Assembly: GCA_015178975.1 (NCBI GenBank)
Contig: WHVD01000003.1
Coordinates: forward strand, 1,798,001-1,862,000
DNA from: Hysterangium stoloniferum
Taxonomy: Eukaryota; Basidiomycota; Agaricomycetes; Hysterangiales; Hysterangiaceae
DNA: 64,000 bases
Direction of reading: 5' to 3'
The notes under the pieces are model-generated. The model worked only from the letters and a program-made list of their open reading frames with translations. It was not told the DNA's origin and did not search any database. The first letter of the stretch is position 1; each line of letters starts with the position of its first letter. The translations under genes were made by a program, and so were the position numbers. Below, piece by piece: positions 24,351 to 35,328 of the stretch.

Positions 24351-24521
24351 GGTTAAGGGAAGAGAAGTAGATTTTCAAGCACCAGGACCCCTCGAATTTT
24401 TATATGTAAAATTTTGCCGAGTCACATGATGTTTTGACACACCCAGCCATACCCGACAAGTTTTTACGTACGGGATCTAGATTTTCGGCCTCCTTGGGAT
24501 TTCGGCCAAAAGGGGAGATAC

Positions 24522-25248
24522 TGTTACGACCATGTCGCAACCCTATCGGTCCCGAGGTTATCACCACTTATCAACGTTTCAAGTCACCATCTCGGAAACC
24601 ATTGGCCCCGAAGCTGACATATGTTTTCACGAAGATCAAACTCTGTTTACACCCATGTCAAAATAACTCGTATTGTCTGGTCAAACTTTTGATACGTCCC
24701 TTTTATTATGTTGATCCGTTCAATCTTATGTTTCACATATGTCTATCTATATTTGTAGTCCTTGAACTATTTCCTTTTATCATAATCCCGCTCTCAGTTA
24801 TCATCGGCCTCCGAACTAATCATAAACTTCCTGTTCCTAGTCAAGCTTATTGTTAATGCCGTTTTCCGCCCTTCTCCCCATTAGTATTTTCTAGATGCCT
24901 GTTACTTGTATATGAACCCGCTGTAGTTGTAGTTACTAGGCAATCAGAATATCGACTCAGAATACCCTCATACGTCTGTAACAGTCCCATACTAAGAACC
25001 CCCCCCCCCATCCGCCTTCGCGTGCGCTCGCCCACTCCCGGCCCCGACCCCTTGGCCCGACGCTCGACTGGTCCTTCGGTTCTGATTGGTATCTCGCCAA
25101 AAGGAGCTCTTTAGGATTAGTCTTCGCCCACCTGAAATCTAAGGACACCCTATGGATATTTGCGAGGGCGCAGCACATAAGCTGAAGCCAAGTCCTTCCG
25201 ATTGGTCCCTGTCGGCCACCAACATTAGTCAGTTTTCAGTTCTTAACA
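24522..25248 (+). repeat. 3' LTR of the young gypsy element
   Basis: 727 bp. It is preceded by the purine run AAAAGGGGAGATA, the likely polypurine tract for plus-strand priming. Confidence 0.95.
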
Positions 25249-26112
25249 AAACTGAAACAAATCAAAGGTTGATTGAATATTGAGTCAAATAATGTCAAGA
25301 GATAGTCAAGTAAGAAATTGAGTCAGAAGTCAAAAGAATGTCAAAGGAAAATTGAGTTGAATATTATTGGAATTGATTTTTCATAGTTGTGACATGTTAC
25401 CTCTCCACACATTCATGAATTTACTCATCTCAATGCATCCACTCTTTCAAACCCTGACTCAATATTTGTACAACTCACTTCTGATATGTTTAAGGACTCT
25501 GTTTTTCATGTCCTTGTAGATTCCAGCTTGACCCATTGTTTTGTAGATACAAATTGTATCAGAAAAAATTTCATGAAGACCTACCTGATCAACCTGATCC
25601 TGATCTCACTCTGGCTATTCAATGGTACAAGTAATTTGGTTATCACCTGAGCTTGCAACCTATCTATCTGGTTCTTATGCAGAACCTTTCAGTCAGTCAT
25701 TTTCTATTTGATGCAGGTAGACTCAAGTTGCTCTGTCATCCCAGGACATATATAACTGGCTCACCCAATGCAATTTGTTGATTGACTGGGTTGTGGGCAA
25801 TATTACATTTCTGGACTCCTGTGGCACCTGACAAAAATGTATCATCCCCAGCCCTTTTGGCACCCTTGGCCTTCATGGCAAATCTGGCTTCCACAGAACC
25901 TGCAGTAACTCCACCTATTTCCCTTATTAATGCAGCAGCTTTTATTAGGGCTACCAAGTTGGAAGGTTCCCAGGCATTCACAATCAATTTGAAAATTGAT
26001 GAAGCAACCAGATATTTCACAACTCAATTGGGAAAGAGTGAAAGCCTTACTCTCCATGACACTGATATGACTGCCAATGTAGTGTTTAAGGATGTTATTA
26101 TTGACCCATAAG

Positions 26113-27539
26113 TACAGCAAGTATGTATCAGACAAGGTTCCAAAAAGAGACTGATTTTATGTCTTTTAGGTTCAACAAATTCAAAAATATATATAACTGT
26201 ATACTTTCAATCATCTTTAAATAAATTTCTCTGAGCTGGATCATGTGCCCTGATAAATAATTAGAGTTGTTGATACAGAGTAAACTTTTGGGGTGGGGGG
26301 GTATGTAGGGTCTTGCCCCCCACGGGTTCACCCCTCCTGTTCCTTTATTCATCAAAAGTTACTGCCTAGGTGGATAAATCCTGTCAATCACGTAAATGCG
26401 GAACTAGCCCGGCTGCTGACGGCATCTGCTGTCCTGTCTTCATGCCCTCTCCTTCATCTCACCTTCACCTTCACCTTCCCTTTCGAGTCACCGTATACCT
26501 CGACTTTGACTGACCCTCGTCTTCACCTTCAATTTATCCTCATCGTCATGTTATCTACTGTAGCTTGCGCTGAACCTGACGTGATGAAAGAACCAGCATT
26601 GTTACTGTGTGCTTTGTTACCGATAACGTATGCATATGCGAGAACTATGAGTATTCCGGATTGCCAACTGCACTTGGCAGTATCATTGCTTATAGTGTGA
26701 ACATCATTACATATTTTTATATTCTTGCTAATCAAAGGGTCAGGGGATGGATGGCATGGCATGGCACGGCATGGATGGTGGATAGTGTAGGCCAGATGGA
26801 CGACTGTCTTTTCAAGAAGTTCAGGGGCTGTGACCTTCTCAGTGACACCACAGCACTGTCAGGGTGTGGCGGCGAGATTTTCTATAATACTAATAGTGTG
26901 CCTATTACTTTGATTTGGGTAGTTGAGTTATGTATTATTGTTTACTTGCAATATGGCTCGTAAATATAAAAAAATTATTAAACATGAAGGTATTCGAATG
27001 TAATATAGCAGTCCTAGAGCACCTACCTAGATCAAGGTTAGGCTGGCTAGCAGACACCTGAAATAGCTAGTATACACCAACTCGTTGTAAAAGAATTGCC
27101 CCTTAGTAAATAGCTAAGCTTAGCCTATTATACTAGCTAGCTAGGGTATGTACACATTTCACAATTTCCTGATGGATGCTTTGTTTGAAGTGCTCATCCT
27201 CAGCCTCACTGTCAGAAATTTGCTTGGTCTTCTGACCAAGAATGTCGAAGATGATCATCTTGAGTCGGCATGTTGGATATAGGATAAGACATGCACAGGA
27301 TCGTTCTGGTTCAGACAATATGCGCAATTGACAGGTGCTTCGAATTATTTTTGGCTTGCCTAGCATTTGTGCCAAAGTATGCCGTGATATCCCAAACGCC
27401 TAGCACCGCAACACAGCCGGAATAGGTTTCATCGCAATGCGATGCATATGTTGCCCAATTGTTTATAACAGAGGCATACCACTTTTGTTTATTGATACCC
27501 AAGCACTGATGCCCATCACCCCTGCCAAATCTCAACGGG
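26113..27539. other. Transition from repeat to CpG-normal DNA; no recognised gene
   Basis: The old gypsy homology ends near 26112. From about 26390 CpG is normal. A short (GGCAT)-type repeat lies near 26748-26780. Minus-strand frames at 27133-27375 and 27311-27568 look partly protein-like but match no family I know. Confidence 0.4.
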
Positions 27540-29396
27540 ATGAATGGTATAATTCGTACGACCGACATTGAAAGGTTATCCCCTACGGTTTCCCCTTCAG
27601 CAACAGTAACAACTGCCGACTCTCAGCTGAGCAATGAAAACAACATAACAGACAACATAACAGCAATGAAGGCTTACAAAATGCTCCATGAGCAATGGGG
27701 TTGCGACGAACCAGGCCATGACGTATGCCTACAGGGAGCTGATTATATTGGCCATATCCAGCTGTCTGAAGAACAGATTTCCATCTGGATAGGTGAAATT
27801 GTGGGTCATCTATTCATTGAAATCACCCTATACCTGATTTCCACAGTGCCGAGGTCAGGCGACATGCCACTATCCGCCAAAGGTGTTTATCGTCCCAGAC
27901 GGCTTTAGATTCAATAGGAACCCAAACTTTGACTGGGGTGCTAGCGGAACAAATACTGACACAGAAGTTGAGATTGGACGGCAGTATCTTGGTAGAGTCG
28001 TTCTGGAACGAGTCGGCAGGACAATCCTTTATCACTCAAAGGTTTCGTTTTTGTTAGCCAAGCTATCGTTTTATAAACAAATTGTGAATCGCCCGCGGCC
28101 TTCTACAATTGCTAGACGACTTTACAAACCTCCGTCCGCGCAAAGCCTTGGAATAATCTTGCAAGAGACAGCGGATCTAATGCGGTAAGAGCTGTCATCT
28201 ATTACACAAGTTCATCGCCAACCCTTTGAATATTGAACATCTTCGCAGGCCATCCTACCCACTTTGTATTCGAAAACGAGCATCCAATGTTTTTGGCAGG
28301 AGGACTTGGATCCCTGATGGATACCGAGGCGTTGATTCCATCCAAATTATTTTAGAATGGTTAGGTGATGCATTCCGTCGTGCTTGGAAAATTGTGGAGT
28401 CGCCCGAAATTATGTCAGCACTATATCGAAATCTGACGAGTGCACCCTTGCATGTTCATTATGACGAGGTTCTATCCAGTTTCATTGTAATTCTCGCTCG
28501 ATATCTCACTGGCTCGTGGGACCGTGACCATCATCCCCTTCCCTACACGCTTACGCATATCGTGCAAAATCTCTGCCATTTACGTAAGCTATCATTCAAG
28601 GAGCTATATGCTATTCATGACTACTTGGAGTCCTGGCTGCAACAACGGTAAGATATGTTGTCAGCATTCTTCAACCGAGCTGACTCAAGCCATGCCAGAT
28701 CCAACTCAAGATGGTCCTACAACAAAGATGCTTACTTTATATGCTCCCAAATGGAAGTCTCCATACGATGTTCTCGACAGGATGCACGGTTTCATATACT
28801 CTCCGAGGCTTTATTGGATATCGCCCTAGATACAACGATTGGGGCTACATCGCGATATATGGGGCTTGACTGGTTCCTCCAGGGTAAAGGAGGGGCTGTG
28901 AATAAATTCTTCGAGGACAGGGTATTGCTGATAGACCACGCCAAGAAGATTAAAAAAATTGCCTCGTTTACTTCGTTCTATCTACGGCACGTTTTACATG
29001 CACTTTGTCAACTGATATCTTAACTTACCTTCCCCTTCTAGTCATATTTCGATTCAACCCGACCGAGGGCTCATGTTCGATTATCTTGCTAGCACAATTA
29101 AAACCATCACGTCACTCATAGCAGCTTCTCCCGATCCAGAATTTTCCTGTTGGGAAATACAGGCAGAAAATGTAGTAAACGCTTTCGTCAACTTTTTCTC
29201 ACATTTCGATTCACTTGATTTTCGCGATCACCCCCACCATTTCGAATCTTTTTCGCGTTTGAAAACTGATTCGCACTCCCTCTTATTCCTCATCGCCAAT
29301 CCGTTCACTGGTCCTTCGGTCCTATCTAATTCCCACAGCATATCGATACTGGAGGACAATGGATGGGTCGGAAACGCTCCTTCTGCGTTCAATTAA
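27540..29396 (+). CDS. Uncharacterised multi-exon protein with Cys/His-rich N-terminus
   Basis: ATG 27540. Exon 1 (27540-27800) and exon 2 (27847-28184) join in frame across a 46-base GT-AG intron. Exon 3 (28249-28647) also joins in frame. Exon 4 begins near 28690-28699 and a last exon ends at 29396. The N-terminal part reads WGCDEPGHDVC ... GHIQLS ... W-x-G-E-I followed by GQATCHYPP, a pattern I associate with anonymous Agaricomycete proteins. The rest is helical with no recognised domain. The donor before the last exon was not found in frame, so the end may be wrong or the gene damaged. No function can be given. Confidence 0.5.
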
Positions 29397-29399
29397 GTG

Positions 29400-30078
29400 A
29401 ACATGTCCTCCTCATTTACCATCAGAATTGCGACGCCCCTCCGTATTGGATCCCAAATATTAAGATTTACTTAAACCATTTTTCGTTTCTTTGCACTCTC
29501 TTAAGGGAGCGTTTACATAAGAATGTTAAGCACTGAATGTTAACCATCGGTTGATCTTCTGAGACCTTTCTCTCCAGCCATTGTTATCACCTAGGTCGCT
29601 CTTCAAAACTCTTGTGGACTCCCTCGGTTTGGTAGTGGGAACAAATTGGATGTGGCAGATATATTACACATATTATTTTTTCTTCAACTACTAAGACATT
29701 GATTATGTTCTGAAACTACTTTGAATTTCACTGTTGTCATGGGTTTTAAAAATGTGGAACATTTCAGGGCATTAATACTACACACACATCTTCCCATCCG
29801 CGTACAATCCGCCTGTTATTCCAGTCAACTTTCAATGGAAAATGCCGGGCGAACTTGTAGCATTAAGCTGTAGTATTGGTTGCGACTTCCCAAAAATTAT
29901 ATCAAACTGCTACAACTTAAATATAGAACCTCATAGGTATAACACAGGGCCATAGCAATCTGGAGAAAGTTCATTATAGAACCCGTCAAGACGTTTTGAT
30001 AAACTCATGACACGTATGTCATATCGGTTTGTTGGGTTCTAAGTAACACCTGTCACTTGATAAATATTGTGCCTTCCC
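29400..30078. other. Intergenic, nothing recognised
   Basis: No protein-like frame or repeat was recognised between the uncharacterised gene and the DUF6533 gene. Confidence 0.4.
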
Positions 30079-31766
30079 TCAAACCTTCGGTCGAGCGTTA
30101 ATGTCCATTATGAGTTCCTGAGTTGGCCGTTTGTCAATTTCTGTCGGTAAGGAAGCAAGGCTTTCTCTGGACATCACCTCGATGGGCTTTAACTCGAAAG
30201 GAGGCTGAAGGTTGTGGTACGGGTTTCCCTTCCAGTTGTCTAGACTTCGCGATTGGGCAGCGGTCTTGCTCAACGTTATCAACATCCTATTCAAGACCGT
30301 GTTGATCAAAGCCCAGAAGAAACTGTAGAGTTATTTAGCCTCGGGAAAATAATGTTCATTGGCAGAGCCTGGGCAACGTACTAAAGTGCCAATTGTGCAT
30401 AGGCGGTCTAGCAAGGTTATGTCATTTACTACTGGCCATGGTAAAAGAGTACAACCTTACATTTGCCACTGCTACAAGAATGATATTGGTTAAACGTAAG
30501 GCTGGCGAAAGGATGGTCAACCGACGCCTATAAGTCGCATAAGTGAGACAGACCTGTAGTAATCTAGGTTGTCGGTAGTCAGTAGTAGCAGGAGAATGTA
30601 GGAGAATACTGCTGACAATAAAATAATAAGCCCCGTCGCGGTACAGTTGCTTCACAAGTGTCGTCTGCATATGACGTGGCCTTTCTAGCGAGTTAGCAAC
30701 AACTAGAACAAAAAGTATGATGTCGAAAAGAATCTAGATGGTGGCGTAATATTAACTTGGCCAACCCTTCCGAACCGGAAGACATACGGGAATGGCTAAT
30801 GCCAAGATAGTAATAGTTGGCCGCTTATGTATAATGCACGTGTTCAACGAAGCTGAATAGTCCAATTGAGCTAGCAGCCGGAAGTCAATATGTCAATTCG
30901 GCCTGCGGTACAGCAGATTTTCTGGACTGACGGATCAAAACGGTTGCCCCTTAAATATGCATACTCAGCTTGGAAGGACTGGTGTGGGGTAGATTCCATT
31001 TACCATAAATATCAACAGCAAATACACTCGTATACGTTAATGCGCATCCGACAGCCAGTCCTATCATAATACGCCGATTATATCCCCACAAAGCGTTTAC
31101 CCTCTGGAGTATGAAAACTAAAGACCTCTCAGATAGATATATGGAGGGAAAAGGGAACTATCCCACCATTATTTATCAGTAGGCTAAGGGAAAGGAGGAT
31201 AATTGACAGGCTTATCCACGTCCTGCAACTGCAAAAATGAGTGACATGAATGACGACAGTTTCTTGATCAGTGGTTCTAACTCACAACTATGCAACTCAC
31301 ATGTAAGCTCGTATTTCTTAGCTACCAATGAAAATATCACTCACTATGCGCGAAAGGCCATCCGATAAACCACTGATCTCTAAGTTGGATGAGAATTTCA
31401 TATGACAGCCAAATATACGGACTGACGGTAGGTGCTTACGAGCATATAACAAGGCACAGAATACCTATTGAACAGGAAGAGCCGCTTCATCCAGCTGGGT
31501 TTAGCAGACCAAATTAATCGGATCTGTAGATTAGCTTTAATGTGTTCAGAAAAAGACATTGGCTTGACATACTTCCTGTCCCAATAAAAGGAGGTGATCG
31601 TAAATAAGTACCACCGTAGCTCCGCCTAGCAAGTAGGGAGGTCAAAATTGTGTGAGTAAAAGAGAATCGAAAGCCAACCTGTAAGATATTTTGTGGCGTT
31701 TCTTGCTAATATACCCTCCTTCAATTGAACGAGTGCTGAGTATTCACGGGGAGAAAGAGACGTCAT
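30079..31766 (-). CDS. DUF6533-domain integral membrane protein (second copy)
   Basis: Paralogue of the 4301-6038 gene. ATG at 31766 opens MTSLSPREYSALVQLKEG and the exon ends NATKYLT. The next exon has GGATVVLIYDHLLLL (about 31615-31565). Then come WMKRLFLFNRYSVPCYML (about 31495-31440), a CRAW-type segment (about 31230-31160), RVNALWGYNRRIMIGLAVG (about 31100-31040), TTLVKQLYRDGAYYFIVSS (about 30665-30610), LRLTNIILVAVAN (about 30505-30470) and the C-terminal FFWALINTVLNRMLITL followed by a polar tail ending at 30079. All family blocks are present in order. The phase between the last two exons did not join cleanly in my reading, so it may carry a frameshift near 30470-30330 or a missed splice site. 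Membrane protein of unknown role. Confidence 0.7.
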
Positions 31767-33222
31767 TAAATAAATGAAGTAGCAGGCAGAAGTTCACGGG
31801 GGAGTGAACGAAATGGGGGGGTAAGGACAGCTTTTATATATAATGTATCATGCCTTATGTTTGTGTGAAGCGGTACGTGCGTCCATTTTTGGTCAACTGC
31901 ATGATCACCCCCCATTTTAGTGGCGTGAGCTTCGTCCTCCATTCTAATCTTCTACTCCGCTTTGCCGACTACTACACACCGCTTTCAAGACGTCCGAATG
32001 GTCCAGCCATGTGATAGATTGGTCTGTTACCCAGACGGAAAATAATACCACTCCCACACCTTATTGGCGAGAAACGTATTAGCTTCAATGACTCACTGTT
32101 AGTAGCAATGAATAACGTAGATTACGAAATATTTAAGGAACATAAGATCCACAATTCGATATTATAGGTTTCAAGGCCAAAGTACATGTGATGTATTAAG
32201 CCAGATCATCATCACGACGTCTCTCAGGGGTATTTTGACGGCCCTCGCTTAATTAATAGGCTTGAACCAGAGTCTACAAGCGGTCTGCCGAGACGCGCCA
32301 CTAAGAAAATGTTAGCACTGATTCGCGACAAGCATGAAGCCGGTGGGGACCAGTCCAATGATAGGTGGTATTTTCAATGTCAATCATTTCACTTGACCTC
32401 CAAAATAAGTCGTAATGGACGTCCGAAAGTCGGTCATCACGAGATATCCGCCAAAAATAAAAGAGACGATTCGAGATAAAGTAGAAACTCAGAAATGAAA
32501 TATTAGTGGGGGTGTGTTTGATGTGCATATGAGATACACCATTAGCAGTTAGCTGATTATATTAGCTGCAAATAATACTCTCTATTAGCTACACCTCATG
32601 TCAGCATCCAACTGTCAGGAGAAATTAAATCTTCAAAGTTACGGAAGCTAAAATAGCAAACATTAGAAAATTGCTATTTGATCCGGACGGTCCCCGACGG
32701 AGGAATTCTAAGAAGCCGCCTGGAGCATCCCAGATTACAGGTACTTCTTTCCAGCGCTTAAAACCCATGTTACGATGTACATCGTAACACTCATATTTTC
32801 CAACGTATATCCGATGAAGGTTAGGATCAACACAGGTAATGTATGGGCAAGTGTTTGCGGCAATCATGGGGTTAAGCGTGATCCCTTTAACAAAGTATGA
32901 GATTGCATGCAATTCGCCTGCGAGGTCGAAAGTTGACTATCAAAACCGCTGGTTCGGCGTCATAACTTGCTGGCCGAACCCATCATTTTCCCACCATTGA
33001 AATTAGAGTTGGCATGGCCATGGCAAGGGCGAATTTTTTTCAGCGCTGTTCGAGGTGGCTTTCTGGATTAGATCGTTCCGGTAGGTCGATTCCGAGTGAT
33101 TGTTTTTTGTGATTTTCACATGGATCGACAGTGATAACATCTCAACCACCCCACGGCAATCAACGCATAGCGTTGATAGAGTTATATTTAGTGTGAGTAT
33201 CGAAAGGTGTTGTGGTAAATAA
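31767..33222. other. Mostly non-coding; one unrecognised minus-strand frame (32625-32912)
   Basis: The frame 32912-32625 reads like protein (CPYITCVDPNLHRIYVGKYE, then RWKEVPVIWDAPGGF) but opens with TTG and no family was recognised. A short related segment, RWEEVSVTWDAPA, lies at about 39592-39630 on the plus strand. It may be an exon remnant of a duplicated gene. Confidence 0.35.
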
Positions 33223-35328
33223 TTAGGGGAGGGGTTCATCCGATGATTCCACTTTAGGGTCGATACCCTTATTGTTTACTTCCGAGCCCTCATCCTTCTC
33301 CATTGGGGCCCAGCTCTCATCAGTGACCTTGTGTAAGGGAAGACCCCGCATGAAAAGTGAGATGAATAGGCCAAATGCAGATATAACTGCCAGAGCGATC
33401 CAGATTTTCTTCAAGCTGTCGATGAAGGCCTGTTTGACTTGATCTTTCAACGGCTGGGGAAGGTCACCGATCCGAGGGATAACAGAGTAAACAATGGCGA
33501 CACCCTGAGGGAATTCTGAGAGAAATGCTTCGGGGAGCCGATGGTGGAGTTCGTTTTGAAGTATAGCGCCACCGAGAGTCACTCCCCAGACCTGATTAAT
33601 TTAATTTAATTTAACACTGGGGACACTAGGGCATAGAAAGTGACTTACACCTGCGAATGCACGCATGAATGCGTGGAAAGATAAAGCATGGGCATTGGCT
33701 GAGATAGGCAGAGGCGCTTGAACAGGGTAAACTTGTGTAGCATAATTTATTCTGAGGCGGAGAATTGAATGCGACAATTCCGAAAACGAGAGCCTGTTTT
33801 GAGTAGATGACGTACCCAGCACCACATCCATAGATAACACAAAATCCAACCGCAGTGCCAACTGTCGTTTCCAAGTTCACGAGAGTCAGCAATCCAAGGC
33901 CAATGATCTGTAAGGCCCAACCCACCCAAATCTGGGGGCGGTAACGTTGGAAAATCTTTACGGATGTACCGCCAATCACTGCGGCCGGTGCAATCGAGGC
34001 AAGCCCAAGCATAAGGACGCCTGCGTGAACTGCACTTGCACTTTTACAGGCTTGGAAGTATACTGGGACATAATCTACGAAAATGTGAGCTTATAATTCA
34101 AGTGGATGTGAATCACTCACAGATAGCGGCAAGGGTTGTTACTGGGAGAAGGAATGTTTGCACATATCTGATAGAGATTGGCAGGAGCTTTTAAGTCAAT
34201 ACTACGACAGAAAACTGATGCGCACCCGCTGAAGCTGGTTCTGTTTGCAAGAATATAGAAAGGGACCTGTATAAGATCGTTTTTTTTCGTTTTTTAGAAG
34301 CGGAAGACCGTTTTATCAACGCAAACTGACCAAAGGATTTTTGGCACACAGGGCCTCGTATGCCATAAATACCATCATACCAACCACTCCAACGATTAAA
34401 GGAGCCAAGATCCTTGCCGAAGACCAAGGCGCATCCACGCCACCTTGTGTTAAGGCGAATGTTGCCGAGCTGGCAGACGTAATGATGATGAAATTGCCCC
34501 TATGTAAATAGTAAAACGATTAAGTGATAACAATCACCAGATACCACCAGGGACTTACACCCAGTCCATGCGAGCGAGTTTCTCCTGTAAAGTACCTAGC
34601 GGAGTAGGAAGATTGATATATGTGACGGCTAACGCTGCAGAGAAGCCGCAGAGCGGAAGGTTAAGGTCTGTCATGGAATTAGATGAAATGAGGGCAGTAT
34701 TGTATCATTAGTCTTACAGAATAGCCATCTCCATTGTCCTGCGTTGGCCAAACTACCTCCCACTACCGGGCCCATGGAAGCTGCCACACTCCAGGTTCTA
34801 TTTGAATTATCCATCATTGTTCAACCATGAAGAAAGAACACGGATAGATACTCACAGTCCAAAAATGCCGCCGTATAGGCCGCGCTCTTCGAGTGAAACC
34901 AAATCGGCGAGAACGATGGCGGAAAAAGAAAGAATCCCGCCACCGCCAACGCCTTGGATAATACGTCCAGCTATGAGCATATCCATACTCGTAGCAGCCC
35001 CGCAAATGGCGCTGCCAACAGCAAAGAATCCTATGGATGCAAGTACAGCAGGCTTGCGACCAAAAATCTGAGCAATTCCTCCCGTCATGGGAAGAATAGC
35101 CGACGAGGCGAGAGCGTACGCGGATCCCACCCATACGAAAGCGCTACCTTGTAGATCGGATACGATTGTTGCGAGTGCAGTAGAGACAGCAGTAAGCTCG
35201 ATAGCTGAGAGGAACAGAGTGAGGCATAGGGAAAGCAAAACAAGCCAGAAACGAAGGTCCTTCTTGGGCTTGACTCCTTCTATCGGCTGGAGCCTCGAAT
35301 TACATTGAAGAAGGTGGGAGGAACTCAT
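33223..35328 (-). CDS. MFS transporter, DHA2 family (14-helix type)
   Basis: Plasma-membrane drug or metabolite:proton antiporter of the fungal DHA2 type. ATG 35328 (MSSSHLLQCN); the frame upstream has only TTG. TM1 begins at FWLVLLSLCLTLFLSA. The next block, STALATIVSDLQG...WVGSAYALASSA, and the sequence GGIAQIFGRKP (cytoplasmic loop 2-3 motif A) are classic. AGRIIQGVGGGGILS is the family's helix 4-5 region. Short introns split the gene, for example about 34856-34799 and 34721-34673; one near 33596-33650 holds a (TTAAA)-type run. The C-terminal exon has a final helix (IWIALAVISAFGLFISLF) and an acidic tail ending at 33223. Substrate cannot be told. No biosynthetic cluster core enzyme lies beside it. 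Confidence 0.85.

Larger units (their letters stand above)
17529..25248 (+). mobile_element. Ty3/gypsy chromovirus, near full length, broken (fossil)
   Basis: A 7.7-kb element with two LTRs, a polypurine tract just before the 3' LTR, and a perfect 5-bp duplication AAACT (17524-17528 and 25249-25253). Parts in order: gag, protease, reverse transcriptase, RNase H, integrase with zinc-binding region, C-terminal chromodomain, then an antisense accessory gene of about 1 kb before the 3' LTR. The LTRs are about 97% identical and almost all differences are CpG transitions, so insertion was recent relative to its neighbours. The coding region is broken in about four places. Confidence 0.95.
17228..25387. 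mobile_element. About 435-bp insertion with a 9-bp target duplication, itself hit by the young gypsy element
   Basis: The old gypsy sequence breaks at TGTGACATG (17219-17227) and resumes after a second TGTGACATG (25388-25396). Taking out the younger gypsy leaves 301 + 134 bp of AT-rich, non-coding DNA. A 9-bp duplication suits a non-autonomous Mutator-like element, and a MULE with 9-bp duplications is present at 7674-10588. No strong terminal inverted repeat was seen, so the family is uncertain. Confidence 0.5.
16160..26112 (+). mobile_element. Old Ty3/gypsy element, broken, hosting two later insertions (fossil)
   Basis: An old relative of the element at 17529-25248. Its 5' LTR is 16160-16924. 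Remnants of gag with a zinc-knuckle block (about 17036-17075) follow, and the protease region (about 25500-26000) resumes after the insertions. RT, integrase and a 3' LTR are missing, so it is heavily broken. CpG is almost absent, unlike the younger relative, which fits long exposure to cytosine methylation and deamination. Old by any measure. Confidence 0.8.

Noticed and set aside
24008-24429. Plus-strand open frames at 24008-24313 and 24106-24429
   Set aside because: They are mirror images of the Lys/Glu-rich minus-strand coiled coil. The Ser/Pro/Leu-rich translation is typical of an antisense shadow.
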